Shown piece after piece: positions 39,766 through 55,047 of a DNA stretch of 64,000 nt; position 1 is the stretch's first letter; every line of letters starts with the position of its first letter. This DNA is from Enterobacter sp. BIGb0383 (GTDB taxonomy: Bacteria > Pseudomonadota > Gammaproteobacteria > Enterobacterales > Enterobacteriaceae): positions 1,302,001 to 1,366,000 of the forward strand of contig NZ_RJKQ01000001.1 of NCBI RefSeq assembly GCF_003751845.1, written 5' to 3'. The position numbers were made by a program, and so were the translations under genes. The notes beneath the pieces were generated by a model. That model did not search any database, had not been told where the DNA came from, and saw only the letters and a program-made list of their open reading frames with translations.

Positions 39766-41493
39766 ATGTCCAGAACCACCATAAACGACAACAGTGCGCT
39801 AATTAACGAGTTTAAACGGCTGGTGGGCCACGCCCATCTGCTGACCGACCCGGCGAAAACCGCCCGCTACCGCAAGGGGTTCCGCTCCGGCCAGGGCGAT
39901 GCCATCGCCGTGGTGTTCCCCGGCTCGCTGCTGGAGCTGTGGCGGGTGCTGGCCGCCTGCGTCAGCGCCGATAAAATTATCCTGATGCAGGCCGCTAATA
40001 CCGGTCTGACCGAAGGCTCGACGCCAAACGGCAACGACTATGACCGCGATATCGTCATTATCAGCACGCTGCGGCTCGATAAGCTGCAGCTGCTGGATAA
40101 AGGCGAGCAGGTACTGGCCTTCCCCGGCACCACGCTCTACTCGCTGGAAAAAGCGCTGAAGCCGCTGGGCCGCGAGCCCCACTCAGTGATCGGCTCCTCC
40201 TGTATCGGGGCCTCGGTGATCGGCGGGATCTGTAATAACTCCGGCGGCGCGCTGGTGCAGCGCGGCCCGGCCTACACGGAGATGTCCCTGTTTGCCCGCA
40301 TCGATGAACAGGGCAAATTGCAGCTGGTGAATCATCTGGGGATCGACCTGGGCCAGACGCCGGAGCAGATCCTCAGCAAGCTGGACGACGAGCGCCTGAC
40401 CGACGCCGACGTCCGTCACGATGGCCGCCACGCCCACGATCACGACTACGTCAGCCGGGTGCGCGACGTGGACGCCGATACGCCCGCCCGCTATAACGCC
40501 GATCCGGATCGTCTGTTTGAATCCTCCGGCTGCGCGGGCAAACTGGCGGTCTTTGCCGTGCGCCTCGATACCTTTGTGGCGGAAAAACGCCAGCAGGTGT
40601 TCTATATCGGCACCAACAAGCCGGAGGTGCTGACGGAGATCCGCCGCCATATTCTGGCCAACTTCACCAGCCTGCCGGTGGCGGGCGAGTATATGCACCG
40701 GGATATTTACGATATCGCCGAGCGCTACGGCAAAGACACCTTCCTGATGATCGATAAGCTCGGCACCGACAAGATGCCGTTCTTCTTTAGCCTGAAGGGC
40801 CGCACCGACGCCGCGCTGGAAAAAGTCTCCCTGTTTAAACCGCACTTTACCGACCGGGCGATGCAGAAGCTTGGCCACCTGTTTCCCGGCCATCTGCCGC
40901 CGCGTATGAAGCTGTGGCGCGATAAATACCAGCACCATCTGCTGCTGAAAATGGCCGGTGACGGAATTGAAGAGGCCCAGACCTGGCTGCGCGAGTTCTT
41001 TGCCGATGCCGAGGGTGACTTCTTCGCCTGCACCGCGACCGAGGGCAGCAAGGCGTTTCTGCATCGCTTCGCGGCGGCGGGTGCGGCGATTCGCTATCAG
41101 GCGGTGCATGCGGACGAGGTCGAAGATATTCTGGCCCTGGACATCGCCCTGCGCCGTAACGATACGGAGTGGTTCGAAGAGCTGCCGCCGGATATCGACG
41201 CCCAGCTGGTGCATAAGCTCTACTACGGCCACTTTATGTGTCATGTTTTCCATCAGGATTACATCGTCAAAAAAGGCATCGATTCGCACCGGCTGAAAGA
41301 CGAGATGCTGGCCCTGCTGCGCGAGCGCGGCGCGCAGTATCCGGCCGAGCATAACGTCGGCCATCTGTACGAGGCTGCCGACAGCCTGCAGCAGTTCTAT
41401 CGCCAGAACGATCCTACCAACAGCATGAACCCGGGCATCGGCAAGACCAGCAAGCTGAAGAACTGGGGCGAGGAGACGCCACCGGCATCATAA
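39766..41493 (+). CDS. dld: Quinone-dependent D-lactate dehydrogenase
   Basis: FAD-dependent peripheral membrane enzyme that oxidises D-lactate to pyruvate and reduces quinone. 575 aa (E. coli 571). The N-terminal FAD_binding_4 domain (AVVFPGSLLELWRVLAACV, then MQAANTGLTEGSTPNG) is followed by the Dld membrane-binding C-terminal domain (about 275-560, rich in His/Lys). The ATG at 39766 follows AAGGAG. Divergent from bglX; a GNAT gene now separates it from pbpG. Confidence 0.95.
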   Translation: MSRTTINDNSALINEFKRLVGHAHLLTDPAKTARYRKGFRSGQGDAIAVVFPGSLLELWRVLAACVSADKIILMQAANTGLTEGSTPNGNDYDRDIVIISTLRLDKLQLLDKGEQVLAFPGTTLYSLEKALKPLGREPHSVIGSSCIGASVIGGICNNSGGALVQRGPAYTEMSLFARIDEQGKLQLVNHLGIDLGQTPEQILSKLDDERLTDADVRHDGRHAHDHDYVSRVRDVDADTPARYNADPDRLFESSGCAGKLAVFAVRLDTFVAEKRQQVFYIGTNKPEVLTEIRRHILANFTSLPVAGEYMHRDIYDIAERYGKDTFLMIDKLGTDKMPFFFSLKGRTDAALEKVSLFKPHFTDRAMQKLGHLFPGHLPPRMKLWRDKYQHHLLLKMAGDGIEEAQTWLREFFADAEGDFFACTATEGSKAFLHRFAAAGAAIRYQAVHADEVEDILALDIALRRNDTEWFEELPPDIDAQLVHKLYYGHFMCHVFHQDYIVKKGIDSHRLKDEMLALLRERGAQYPAEHNVGHLYEAADSLQQFYRQNDPTNSMNPGIGKTSKLKNWGEETPPAS

Positions 41494-41586
41494 GGACGCT
41501 GTATTGTGCCCGCACTTCGTAATAGAGTAGCGTTATCCGGCCGGAGACAAGCGGTCCCGGCCTTTGTTACGAGGAGTCTGCACATC

Positions 41587-42141
41587 GTGTCTGCTGTTGA
41601 AGTTATCTGTAGCGCTGACGTTGAGATCCGCGACGCGCTGCCCGAGGATGTTCACGCCATCGCGTCCCTGTATGCCTGGCACGTGCTGAACGGTCGCGCC
41701 TCTTTTGAAGAAGTCCCGCCGTCGGTGGATGAGATGCGCCAGCGCATGAAGAAAGTCACCGACCTGGGCCTGCCCTGGCTGGTGGCGCTTTATCGCGGCG
41801 TGGTGGCGGGCTACTGCTATGCCACGCCCTACCGCCCTCGCCCGGCCTACCGTTTCACCGTTGAAGAGTCCATTTATGTAGACAGCAGTATGGCCGGTCA
41901 CGGTATCGGCAGCAGCCTGCTGAGCGCCGTGATCGCCCGCTGCGAAGGCGGCCCCTGGCGACAAATGCTGGCGATTATCGGCGACGGGAACAACAACAAA
42001 GGATCGCTGAACGTGCATAAAAAACACGGCTTTGAAGTCGCTGGTCAGCTGCGCAGCGTGGGCTATAAGATGGGAGACTGGCGGGATACGCTGATTATGC
42101 AGCGCGCCCTGGGCGACGGGGACTGGACGTTACCGGAATAG
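41587..42141 (+). CDS. GNAT N-acetyltransferase, phosphinothricin acetyltransferase-like
   Basis: Protein of about 184 aa in the Pat/MnaT (YncA-like) branch of GNATs. Seen: VEIRDALPEDVHAIASLYAWHV, LNGRASFEEVPPS (family-typical), acetyl-CoA loop SSMAGHGIGSSLL, and IIGDGNNNKGSLNVHKKHGF. Such enzymes acetylate methionine sulfone/sulfoximine or phosphinothricin. I take the GTG at 41587 as start (GGAG about 11 bases before); the frame is open to 41506, so the start is uncertain. It lies between dld and pbpG, which are adjacent in E. coli, so it is an accessory insertion. Confidence 0.85.
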   Translation: MSAVEVICSADVEIRDALPEDVHAIASLYAWHVLNGRASFEEVPPSVDEMRQRMKKVTDLGLPWLVALYRGVVAGYCYATPYRPRPAYRFTVEESIYVDSSMAGHGIGSSLLSAVIARCEGGPWRQMLAIIGDGNNNKGSLNVHKKHGFEVAGQLRSVGYKMGDWRDTLIMQRALGDGDWTLPE

Positions 42142-42162
42142 CTGTTGAAACACGAAAAGAAA

Positions 42163-42187
42163 CAGGCCACTGACGTGGCCTGATTTA
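42163..42187. terminator. Bidirectional terminator between GNAT gene and pbpG
   Basis: CAGGCCAC (42163-42170) pairs with GTGGCCTG (42175-42182) around TGAC, followed by ATTTATTT on the plus strand and TTTCTTTTCG on the minus strand. It separates two convergent genes. Confidence 0.8.
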
Positions 42188-42188
42188 T

Positions 42189-43124
42189 TTAATCGTTCTG
42201 CGCGGTCTGGCTTTCGGCCATCTGCGCCGCCTTCTGCTTTTTATAGCTCAGCGCGGAGGCCGGAACCGGCATCACTTTACCGGTTTCAATCCAGGTCCGC
42301 AGACGGCTGGCATCCGCGAAGTGGGTCGCCTTGCCAAAGGCATCCATCACCACCAGCGCCACCGGGCGATGATTGATCACGGTGCGCATCACCAGACAGT
42401 GGCCTGCGGCGTTGGTAAAGCCGGTTTTGGTCAGCTGAATATCCCAGTTTTCCCGGTATACCAGATGGTTCGTATTGCGGAACGGCAGCGTATAGGCCGG
42501 GCTGGAGAAGGTCGCCATCTCTTCCCGGGTGGTGCTGAGTTTGCCCAGCAGCGGATATTGCTGGCTGGCAATCAGCAGTCGGGTGAGATCTTCCGCGGTC
42601 GAGACGTTATGAATCGACAGGCCGGTCGGCTCGACAAAGCGGGTATTTTTCATGCCCAGCGCCTTCGCCTTGGCGTTCATCGCCCGGATAAACGCCTGGT
42701 AGCCGCCCGGATAATGGTGCGCCAGGCTCGCCGCAGCGCGGTTCTCCGAGGACATCAGCGCCAGCAGCAGCATATTCTCACGGCTGATCTGGCTGTTCAG
42801 ACGGACGCGGGAGTAGATTCCTTTCATCTCCGGAGTCTGGCTGATATCCACCGTCAGCATTTCATCCAGCGGCAGACCGGCATCGAGCACCACCATCGCC
42901 GTCATCACTTTGGTGATGGAGGCGATAGGCCGTACCAGATTGGGGTGGCTGGAATAGATGACTTTATTGGTTTTCAGGTCAACAATCATCGCGCTGCCGG
43001 AGGCGATCTCCGGCTGCGTGGCAGCGGCTGCAACGGGGGCCGTTTTGGCAACCGCCAGCGGTGCGGCAAAAGGCGTCGCCATCAGCAACGCCAGGCTAAT
43101 CAGGGAAACTCGAAATTTCAGCAT
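42189..43124 (-). CDS. pbpG: D-alanyl-D-alanine endopeptidase (PBP7)
   Basis: Periplasmic low-molecular-mass penicillin-binding protein that cleaves peptidoglycan cross-links. 311 aa. A signal peptide is followed by a peptidase S11 domain with SITK (Ser69-Lys72), SSEN and KTG ([11 protein letters not shown]). A basic/Gln-rich tail ends the protein. Similar to E. coli PBP7 (310 aa). Confidence 0.95.
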   Translation of the reverse strand: MLKFRVSLISLALLMATPFAAPLAVAKTAPVAAAATQPEIASGSAMIVDLKTNKVIYSSHPNLVRPIASITKVMTAMVVLDAGLPLDEMLTVDISQTPEMKGIYSRVRLNSQISRENMLLLALMSSENRAAASLAHHYPGGYQAFIRAMNAKAKALGMKNTRFVEPTGLSIHNVSTAEDLTRLLIASQQYPLLGKLSTTREEMATFSSPAYTLPFRNTNHLVYRENWDIQLTKTGFTNAAGHCLVMRTVINHRPVALVVMDAFGKATHFADASRLRTWIETGKVMPVPASALSYKKQKAAQMAESQTAQND

Positions 43125-43292
43125 GGTGAGTAGTCAGGTAATTATTCATGCACGTGATGACGCACACCGCTTTCGTTTAGTTCATCAATAACGAAGCTGG
43201 CAAGGCATCATAGCGGGGGCAACTGTCCGTCGCCAGAGAAGAATCGTGAACGAATGCTGCGGCGCCGGTTTTTCAACCCGCGCCGCACATTA

Positions 43293-43880
43293 TCAGAACA
43301 GACGGTAGCCGTAGCCCCAGAGTATTACGGTCAGCGCCAGCAGAACTTCCAGCACCAGCACGCCGATGGCCAGGGTTGAGCTGGAGAAACTCAGCCCCTC
43401 TTCTTTGTTGATATTGAGGAAGGTTGGCACCCCGAGATAGAGCAGATAGCCGGTGTAAAACAGCGCGACCGTCCCGACCAGCGCGCAGAGCCAGACCAGC
43501 GGCCAGAGCGCAACCAGCCCGCTAAGAAACAGCGGCGTGGCGACGTAGCCTGCAAAGACCATGCAGCGCGCCAGGGATGGGCGATTTGGATAGCTACGCG
43601 CCATCCACCAGATCACCCGCCCCATTACCGCCACGCCGGCCAGCATCAGGGCATAAAAAACAACGGCCAGCGCTAATCCGGTCCCGATGGATATCGGTAC
43701 GCTACCTCCTTCGCCAAAACTCCAGCCAAACTGCGTGGTACCGATAAAGGCGCAGATCACCGGGATCGCCGCCATCAGCAGTACGTGATGAGTGTAGTGA
43801 TGCGAAACGCTTTCGTTTTCACCCCGGATGATATGCAGTTCCCGGTCGGGATGAGAAAAAAGTCCCCAGACATGGTTCAT
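43293..43880 (-). CDS. yohC: Inner membrane protein YohC (Yip1 domain)
   Basis: Multi-pass membrane protein of 195 aa, identical in length to E. coli YohC and closely matching it (MNHVWGLFSHPDRELHII, HHYTHHVLLMAAIPVICAF, C-terminal VILWGYGYRLF). Yip1-domain family. The internal ATG is chosen to match E. coli. Function unknown. Confidence 0.94.
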   Translation of the reverse strand: MNHVWGLFSHPDRELHIIRGENESVSHHYTHHVLLMAAIPVICAFIGTTQFGWSFGEGGSVPISIGTGLALAVVFYALMLAGVAVMGRVIWWMARSYPNRPSLARCMVFAGYVATPLFLSGLVALWPLVWLCALVGTVALFYTGYLLYLGVPTFLNINKEEGLSFSSSTLAIGVLVLEVLLALTVILWGYGYRLF

Positions 43881-44028
43881 AAAGCCCCCTCGTCGTGGCT
43901 TCCCGTTGTGGTCTCTCAAGTATAATTCACCCTGCGGATTATTTTTTGTACAGAGCCAAATAATAATGGGTGTTGCCGCAGCGTTGCAGTTTAGGGTGTA
44001 TGATCGCTCAGGGAAGGAGGTGTTTGCT

Positions 44029-44592
44029 GTGGATATGAATTCGCTGATTGCACAATATGGTTATCTTGCGCTGCTGATTGGCAGCCTTGCAGAGGGGGAA
44101 ACCATCACCCTGTTAGGCGGCGTGGCGGCGCATCAGGGACTGCTGAAGTTCCCGCTGGTGGTGCTGGCCGTTGCGCTTGGCGGGATTATCGGCGATCAGC
44201 TCCTGTACTTTCTTGGCCGCCGTTTCGGCTACCGGTTGCTTCGCCGCTTTGGCCGCCATCGGAGTAAAATTCGCCGCGCCTCAAAGCTTATTCAGCGCCG
44301 TCCGTGGCTGTTTGTTATTGGCTCCCGCTTTATGTACGGCTTCCGTCTGCTCGGGCCGGTGCTGATCGGCGCCAGTCGTCTGCCGCCTGCGGTATTTCTG
44401 CCGCTGAATATCCTCGGCGCGCTGCTGTGGGCGCTGATTTTTACCAGCCTCGGCTATCTGGGCGGCGAGGTGATCGGTCCTCTCCTTCATCACCTCGACC
44501 ACCACCTTAAGCATCTTATCTGGCTGGCGCTGGCCGTTGTGGTCGTGCTTGCCCTGCGCTGGTGGCTAAAGCGGCGGCACCGCGAGGATTAG
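44029..44592 (+). CDS. yohD: DedA-family membrane protein YohD
   Basis: 187-aa DedA/SNARE-associated family membrane protein. Family hallmarks: GSLAEGETITLLGGVAAHQG, GGIIGDQLLYFLGRRFG and FMYGFRLLGPVLIGAS. The GTG at 44029 gives MDMNSLIAQYGY, matching the E. coli start MDLNTL, and has GGAGG about 8 bases upstream. DedA proteins are linked to undecaprenyl-phosphate or phospholipid recycling. Its stop overlaps that of the convergent gene. Confidence 0.93.
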   Translation: MDMNSLIAQYGYLALLIGSLAEGETITLLGGVAAHQGLLKFPLVVLAVALGGIIGDQLLYFLGRRFGYRLLRRFGRHRSKIRRASKLIQRRPWLFVIGSRFMYGFRLLGPVLIGASRLPPAVFLPLNILGALLWALIFTSLGYLGGEVIGPLLHHLDHHLKHLIWLALAVVVVLALRWWLKRRHRED

Positions 44593-45536
44593 TTGCCGCT
44601 GGCGCTGTAGTTCAGCGGCACCCAGCGGTAGCCTTCCCCATTTTTCATCACCTTGCCGATCCCCGGGAAGGCGATATGCGCTGCCGCCACCCAGTCCCCT
44701 TCTTTCGCCACCTGTGCAAGGACTTTTTCCCGCGTCGCAATGGCCTGCTGCTGATTAACATCAAAATGGATCGCCACCTTCGGCTGCTGCATCTGGACCG
44801 GTTCAGCATGAATAATGTCGCCCCACAGCATCAGGGTCTTGCCACCATGGGTCACGCGATACACCACGCTGCCCGGCGTATGGCCCGGTGCCGGGATCGC
44901 TTCGATGCCCGGGATAATCTGTGTCGGCGCGTGGAAGGTTTTCAGTTTTCCCGCCGCGATCACCGGGCGCAGGGAGCGTTCAGACTCGGCAAAGGTAGGG
45001 CGCTGGCTCTCTTCTACCTGTTTATCGTTCGCCGGGTTAAGCCAGAAATCGACATCTTTCTGATCCACCCGGACCTCGGCGCGGGGGAATACCGGGCTGG
45101 CGTTATGCTGAACGCCGCCGGAGTGATCCCCGTGAATATGGGTCAGCAGGACCAGATCGATATCCTGTGGGTCTATCCCCGCCGCGCGCAGGTTATCCGG
45201 CAGATGACCACCGGCCTCACCGAGCAGGGCTCCCGCCCCGGTATCCACCAGGATCAGCTGGCTGCCGGTATTGATCACAAAGGTGTTAATCGAGGTTTCC
45301 GCTTTAACGGGGAGGCTGGCGTCGGCCATTCGCTGGCGTAACACGTCCGGTGTGATGCCGGTCAGCAGCGTATCGAAAGGCACCGTCACGGTGCCATCGG
45401 ACACGGCGGTCACCTGCCAGTCGCCGAGGGCCATCCGGTAGTAGCCCGGTGCCTGCGGCTGGGTAGTGGGAAGTTGCGCGCTCATCGCACCGGCGCTGAA
45501 CGAAAGTAGTGCCAGAGTCAGGAATGGGATTTTCAT
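44589..45536 (-). CDS. Periplasmic metallo-beta-lactamase-fold hydrolase
   Basis: Protein of 315 aa with a Sec signal (MKIPFLTLALLSFSAGAMSA). The MBL fold has the HxHxDH metal site (LVLLTHIHGDHSGG), a later PAPGHTPGSVVYR and WGDIIHAEPVQ, enough for two metals. It resembles quorum-quenching or lactonase-like MBL proteins rather than antibiotic lactamases. Divergent from a LysR gene that probably controls it. It sits where E. coli has yohF/mdtQ. Substrate unknown. Confidence 0.88.
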   Translation of the reverse strand: MKIPFLTLALLSFSAGAMSAQLPTTQPQAPGYYRMALGDWQVTAVSDGTVTVPFDTLLTGITPDVLRQRMADASLPVKAETSINTFVINTGSQLILVDTGAGALLGEAGGHLPDNLRAAGIDPQDIDLVLLTHIHGDHSGGVQHNASPVFPRAEVRVDQKDVDFWLNPANDKQVEESQRPTFAESERSLRPVIAAGKLKTFHAPTQIIPGIEAIPAPGHTPGSVVYRVTHGGKTLMLWGDIIHAEPVQMQQPKVAIHFDVNQQQAIATREKVLAQVAKEGDWVAAAHIAFPGIGKVMKNGEGYRWVPLNYSASGN

Positions 45537-45610
45537 AATGCTCTCCAGTTTAGGGGGGTTGCATCAGTATCCCGTCGCCGATACTATCGCTCCAATTGAT
45601 TGGAGAAATA

Positions 45611-50844
<5,234 letters not shown>

Positions 50845-50920
50845 ATAGTAATCGCAGCACTCTGGCAGGTTTCCGTTCCCGCCTCAACGGGAAGGGCGAA
50901 AAAACGTGATACCGATCGGA

Positions 50921-52282
50921 TCAGAATGTCACAACGGTTTTAAGCGCCATCACCCAGGCATCCTGTGTTTCGGCAAGACCGCCCGGACGGTGCCAGTACT
51001 GCACTGCGGGCTGCACTTCAAGCCAGGAGGCCGGACGCAGGCGATAATAGAGTTCGGCATTCACCGAGTGGCCGGGAACCGGGCGATAACTCGGGTCGCT
51101 ATACGCCGTCACGCCGCTGAGCTGGTTGAGCGCGCGCTGGTTACGGGCGTAATCATTGCTCATATCAACCCAGGTCACCCCCATACCGATCCAGTCTTCC
51201 GGACGGGCATCAAACAGGCCGCGATAACGTAGGGAAGCGGCGGCAACGGTCTGCATCGTGTTGCTGCGCGCGTCGGCGCGGCTGGCGCTCAGCGACACGC
51301 TCATCCCACGCAGAGGGTCGTCACTATGGCGGGTGATCTGCTGGTTCATACCGGCATAGAGGAACCAGGTGTTGCTGTGCTCCGCGTAGCCGTCAGGATC
51401 GCTGGCCCCGGTGCCACCGGATTTCCCCTTATACAGGTCGGCTTGGTTCGCGTTGGTATACAGCACCCCGAGGTTATACGCGCCGGGCAGGCCGTTGATG
51501 TGCTGGCGAGCTTCAATTTCGACCGGCAGCAGTATTCCGCGGCTGCCTTTGGTTGACCAGCTCCAGGCGTGACTGCGGCTGGACGCCTGCGGGTTTTGCT
51601 CCATCACGCCGCCTTTGAGGGTCACTTCCGGCGTGAGTTTATACGCCAGCGTGGTTCCCCAGCTGTGCACGTTCCAGTTATTCCAGGTCAGTGAATTCGC
51701 CGATTTCCCGCCGCACTGGCTCAGCAGCTGAAAATCGCAGGGAATAATTTGGTCGAAGGTCTGAACCTTATTCATCATCCCGATACGCCAGGTTAACCGG
51801 CGGTCGTCAAAGCTGCGGGCAAAGGTTAGCCAGCCAAGACGCGTAATGGACTGACCGCCCCAGCTCTCCTGGGAAATATCGTTAAAACTCACCCGGGGAT
51901 CCTGGAGGCGCTTTGTGGTGAGGCTATCGTTATGATTACGATTCACAATATTCCCCTCAATTCGGGCATCGGGAATACCGGTCCAGCGCTCCAGATCCTG
52001 GTTAAACGTCAGGGCAAACTGGTCGATCATGGCAATATGCCGATCGTGGTCGTAGCCGCCTCCCGCGTTATAACCTATCTGATTCAGATAACCGAGGTTA
52101 TAATGAAAGCCGTGATCTTCAATAATCGGGCGAATACCCAGCATATCGCCCAGCAGCCCCCGCTGAGGGGCTTCAAAACCCAGTGCGGTGCCGTTCCATG
52201 CGGACGTTTCCGCCATTGCCGCAGGTGCCAGCGCCAACAGCAGCGCGCCCCACAGAACGTTATTTCTTTTTTTAAATTGCAT
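50921..52282 (-). CDS. Outer membrane carbohydrate porin, OprB type
   Basis: Outer-membrane sugar porin of 453 aa with a signal peptide (MQFKKRNNVLWGALLLALAP, cleavage after AMA). The OprB-family pattern is clear: GLLGDMLGIRPIIEDHGFHYNLGYLNQIGYNAGGG, then LGWLTFARSFDDRRLTWRIGMM and TWNNWNVHSWGTTLAYKLTPEVTLKGG. It ends in an aromatic residue (ALKTVVTF), as beta-barrels do. Two Cys (CDFQLLSQC) could form a loop disulfide. E. coli bgl has a LamB-type porin (BglH) at the operon end; here an unrelated OprB-type porin is first. It presumably brings aryl-beta-glucosides or cello-oligosaccharides into the periplasm. Confidence 0.9.
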   Translation of the reverse strand: MQFKKRNNVLWGALLLALAPAAMAETSAWNGTALGFEAPQRGLLGDMLGIRPIIEDHGFHYNLGYLNQIGYNAGGGYDHDRHIAMIDQFALTFNQDLERWTGIPDARIEGNIVNRNHNDSLTTKRLQDPRVSFNDISQESWGGQSITRLGWLTFARSFDDRRLTWRIGMMNKVQTFDQIIPCDFQLLSQCGGKSANSLTWNNWNVHSWGTTLAYKLTPEVTLKGGVMEQNPQASSRSHAWSWSTKGSRGILLPVEIEARQHINGLPGAYNLGVLYTNANQADLYKGKSGGTGASDPDGYAEHSNTWFLYAGMNQQITRHSDDPLRGMSVSLSASRADARSNTMQTVAAASLRYRGLFDARPEDWIGMGVTWVDMSNDYARNQRALNQLSGVTAYSDPSYRPVPGHSVNAELYYRLRPASWLEVQPAVQYWHRPGGLAETQDAWVMALKTVVTF

Positions 52283-52456
52283 AAGTTGCAGCCATGATGA
52301 TTGAGTAAAAGGGTATATGCCGCCGCAGGTTAATAGATTATTAACCCGATCGTTTTTGCATAAAATAATCTTCCGGCGGTCATTAAACCGCAGAGATAAA
52401 ATAGTGATATCCTTTTCGCGTTCAGATTCTCATTTTATCCTCCCTGGATGACAGGC

Positions 52457-52533
52457 AAAAAAAAACCTGAACGCTTCTCAGCCAATAATGGCGGAAGTGC
52501 TCAGGTTTCGCCTGCGTAATGCAGTGACAATCC
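52457..52533 (-). promoter_or_regulatory. RAT 1 plus terminator (operon leader, before porin)
   Basis: RAT at 52533-52504 on the minus strand: GGATTGTCACTGCAT then TACGCAGGCGAAACC. One base of the GGCAAAACC block is changed to GGCGAAACC. The overlapping terminator (AACCTGA at 52507-52501 pairing with TCAGGTT at 52470-52464) ends in nine T. First switch of the operon. Confidence 0.9.
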
Positions 52534-52554
52534 GGGGTTCACTTTACGTATTCT

Positions 52555-52601
52555 GCTATAACAGACAATACGAAGCATGATAAAACGTGACAGGGATCGC
52601 G
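52555..52601 (-). promoter_or_regulatory. Probable promoter of second beta-glucoside operon with weak CRP site
   Basis: On the minus strand -35 TTATCA (52583-52578) and -10 TATAGC (52560-52555) have a 17-bp spacer. CGTGACAGGGATCGCG at 52586-52601 resembles a CRP site in one half and sits at a class II distance (about -42 to -45). The site is degenerate in comparison with the first operon. Confidence 0.5.
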
Positions 52602-52661
52602 ACAAAAAGAATATACATCGCGAATTTCATACTTAATCTGCCGGTTATTTTGCCTGAACCT

Positions 52662-53594
52662 TTAACAGCGAGAAATCACATCCGCAATCTGCGCCGAGGT
52701 TTTCAGGGTGCGAACCAGCGTAAATAGCCCATCGGCTTCGTCGTACTCTTTACGCAAATAGCCCAGCCACTGCTTGATCCGCGCCACGTGATAGAGGCCG
52801 GTATCGCCCTGCTTTTCCAGCTGGCTGTATTTTTGCAGGAGTTTAACCACCTCCGGCCAGGGCATCGGCGCTTCATTGTACTTCACGACCCGGCTCAGGT
52901 TGGGCACGTTCAGCGCCCCACGGCCGATCATTACCGCATCACAGCCGCTGGTCGCCATGCAATCCTGAGCGCTCTGCCAGTCCCAGATTTCACCGTTAGC
53001 AATCACCGGAATAGTCAGCCGCTGACGAATTTCGCTAATCGCCTGCCAGTTAATTCGTTCCGCTTTGTAGCCGTCTTCTTTAGTACGACCATGTACCGCA
53101 AGCTCGGTCGCCCCCGCCTGCTGCACCGCATCGGCAATTTCAAAGCGTCGCGCATCGCTGTCCCAGCCGAGGCGTATTTTTACCGTCACCGGCAAATGGG
53201 CGGGCACCGCAGCGCGCATCGCTTTTGCGCCGCGATAAATCAGCTCGGGATCTTTTAGCAGCGTCGCCCCGCCGCCGCTGCCGTTCACCAGCTTTGACGG
53301 ACAGCCGCAGTTCAGGTCAACGCCGTATGAGCCCAGCTCAACCGCGCGGGCGGCGTTTTCCGCCAGCCACTCAGGATGCTGGCCCAGGAGCTGAATGCGC
53401 ACCAGGGTACCGGACGGCGTGCGGCTTTGATGTTGGAGTTCCGGGCAGAGTCGCAGGAAGGACTTTACCGGCAGCAGCTGATCGACCACCCGCAAAAATT
53501 CGGTGATGCAGAGATCGTAATCATTTACCCCGGTCAGTAGCTCGCGCACCAGCGAATCGAGCACGCCTTCCATCGGCGCCAGTAAGACACGCAT
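52662..53594 (-). CDS. dusC: tRNA-dihydrouridine(16) synthase
   Basis: FMN enzyme that reduces uridine 16 in tRNA. 310 aa. [20 protein letters not shown] at the start; catalytic Cys in [24 protein letters not shown] and [17 protein letters not shown]-phosphate-binding [10 protein letters not shown] and GRGALN. The start is at the internal ATG that matches E. coli; five extra codons upstream are possible. Confidence 0.95.
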   Translation of the reverse strand: MRVLLAPMEGVLDSLVRELLTGVNDYDLCITEFLRVVDQLLPVKSFLRLCPELQHQSRTPSGTLVRIQLLGQHPEWLAENAARAVELGSYGVDLNCGCPSKLVNGSGGGATLLKDPELIYRGAKAMRAAVPAHLPVTVKIRLGWDSDARRFEIADAVQQAGATELAVHGRTKEDGYKAERINWQAISEIRQRLTIPVIANGEIWDWQSAQDCMATSGCDAVMIGRGALNVPNLSRVVKYNEAPMPWPEVVKLLQKYSQLEKQGDTGLYHVARIKQWLGYLRKEYDEADGLFTLVRTLKTSAQIADVISRC

Positions 53595-53827
53595 ATCGTT
53601 ACCCGTCAAAAAAAGAGGCGCTATGGTAGCGTCCTTTGTGTGGGGTTGAAAGCCCCTTGCAACGGCGGAGTTACTACACTGTTTCTTATCGAGTTTGCCC
53701 GCAATTCTGGCGAAATGCCTGACGTTCCCTGCGGGAATGTTTGGTATGCTCAGAATTCATGATGTGATCAGTAGCACATATTTAGCTTTAATTGTATGAT
53801 GAATGCGTTTCGTCAAGGACCATCACC

Positions 53828-54226
53828 ATGAGTAAAATACTGAATACCCTCTGGCAGTATCTGCGTGCTTTCGTACTGATTTATGCCTGTCTGTACGCGG
53901 GGATTTTTGTCGCATCGCTGCTGCCTATCACGATCCCCGGCAGCATTATCGGCATGCTGATCCTCTTTGTTCTGCTGGCGCTGCAGATCCTGCCCGCACG
54001 CTGGGTGAACCCCGGCTGCTATGTCCTTATCCGCTATATGGCGCTGCTGTTTGTGCCGATTGGCGTGGGCGTGATGCAGTATTTTACCCTGCTGCAGGCG
54101 CAGTTTGGTCCGGTGGTGATCTCCTGTGCGACCAGCACCCTTATTGTCTTCCTGGTCGTGAGCTGGAGCTCGCATCTGGTGCACGGGGAGCGTAAGGTCA
54201 TCGGGAAAAAAGGGGCGCAGAAATGA
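53828..54226 (+). CDS. yohJ: Holin-like membrane protein YohJ (LrgA/CidA family)
   Basis: 132-aa protein with four membrane segments and a basic tail. PF03788 LrgA hallmark: [22 protein letters not shown]. The ATG at 53828 matches the E. coli start. Overlaps yohK by four bases (ATGA). LrgA/LrgB pairs are involved in murein hydrolase control or small-molecule (pyruvate/glycolate) transport. Confidence 0.94.
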   Translation: MSKILNTLWQYLRAFVLIYACLYAGIFVASLLPITIPGSIIGMLILFVLLALQILPARWVNPGCYVLIRYMALLFVPIGVGVMQYFTLLQAQFGPVVISCATSTLIVFLVVSWSSHLVHGERKVIGKKGAQK

Positions 54227-54918
54227 TGGCGTATATCTGGTGGTCACTGCCGCTCACGCTGGCCGTTTTCTTCGCGGCGCGTAAACTCGCTGCACGCTTT
54301 AAGATGCCGTTGCTCAACCCGCTTCTGGTGGCGATGGTGGTGATTATTCCGTTCCTGCTGCTGACCGGTATTCCCTACGATCACTATTTTCAGGGCAGTA
54401 AGGTGCTGAATGACCTGCTGCAGCCCGCCGTCGTGGCCCTCGCCTATCCACTTTATGAGCAGCTGCATCAAATCCGCGCCCGCTGGAAGTCGATCATCAC
54501 CATCTGCTTTATCGGCAGTATTGTCGCGATGGTGACCGGTACCTCTGTGGCTCTGCTGATGGGCGCAACGCCGGAAATCGCCGCCTCGGTATTGCCTAAA
54601 TCCGTCACCACGCCTATCGCGATGGCCGTTGGCGGCAGTATTGGCGGCATCCCGGCGATTAGCGCCGTGTGCGTGATTTTTGTCGGCATCCTCGGGGCGG
54701 TATTCGGTCACACGCTGCTGAATCTGATGCGTATCCGCACCAAAGCGGCCCGCGGCCTGGCGATGGGCACGGCCTCGCACGCCCTCGGCACGGCTCGCTG
54801 TGCCGAGCTGGACTATCAGGAAGGCGCGTTCAGCTCGCTGGCGCTGGTGATCTGCGGGATTATCACCTCGCTGGTTGCCCCCTTTTTATTCCCGGTGATT
54901 CTGGCGGTTCTGGGCTAA
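54223..54918 (+). CDS. yohK: LrgB-family membrane protein YohK
   Basis: 231-aa multi-pass LrgB protein. Family hallmarks: [39 protein letters not shown] and [16 protein letters not shown]. Translationally coupled to yohJ, its functional partner. Matches E. coli YohK (231 aa). Confidence 0.95.
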   Translation: MMAYIWWSLPLTLAVFFAARKLAARFKMPLLNPLLVAMVVIIPFLLLTGIPYDHYFQGSKVLNDLLQPAVVALAYPLYEQLHQIRARWKSIITICFIGSIVAMVTGTSVALLMGATPEIAASVLPKSVTTPIAMAVGGSIGGIPAISAVCVIFVGILGAVFGHTLLNLMRIRTKAARGLAMGTASHALGTARCAELDYQEGAFSSLALVICGIITSLVAPFLFPVILAVLG

Positions 54919-54972
54919 AATTTGCGAGACATCACGCATTTTTAACCTGCGTTTCATTTGTTGCATGTACAG

Positions 54973-55015
54973 CGTGATCGGAATCACATATAAAGTATTA
55001 ACAGGTCCGTAAACT
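54973..55015 (+). promoter_or_regulatory. cdd promoter region with CRP site
   Basis: CGTGATCGGAATCACA (54973-54988) matches TGTGA-N6-TCACA at nine of ten positions. TAAACT at 55010-55015 fits a -10, giving a class II spacing of about -41.5. In E. coli cdd is controlled by CRP and CytR in this way. Confidence 0.7.
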
Positions 55016-55047
55016 ACGCTTCCATTACATTGCAATGAGGCAACGCC

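Noticed and set aside
52556..52630. 24-codon hydrophobic frame on the minus strand between dusC and the porin leader
   Set aside because: No ribosome site, and it overlaps the likely promoter and CRP-like site of the operon.
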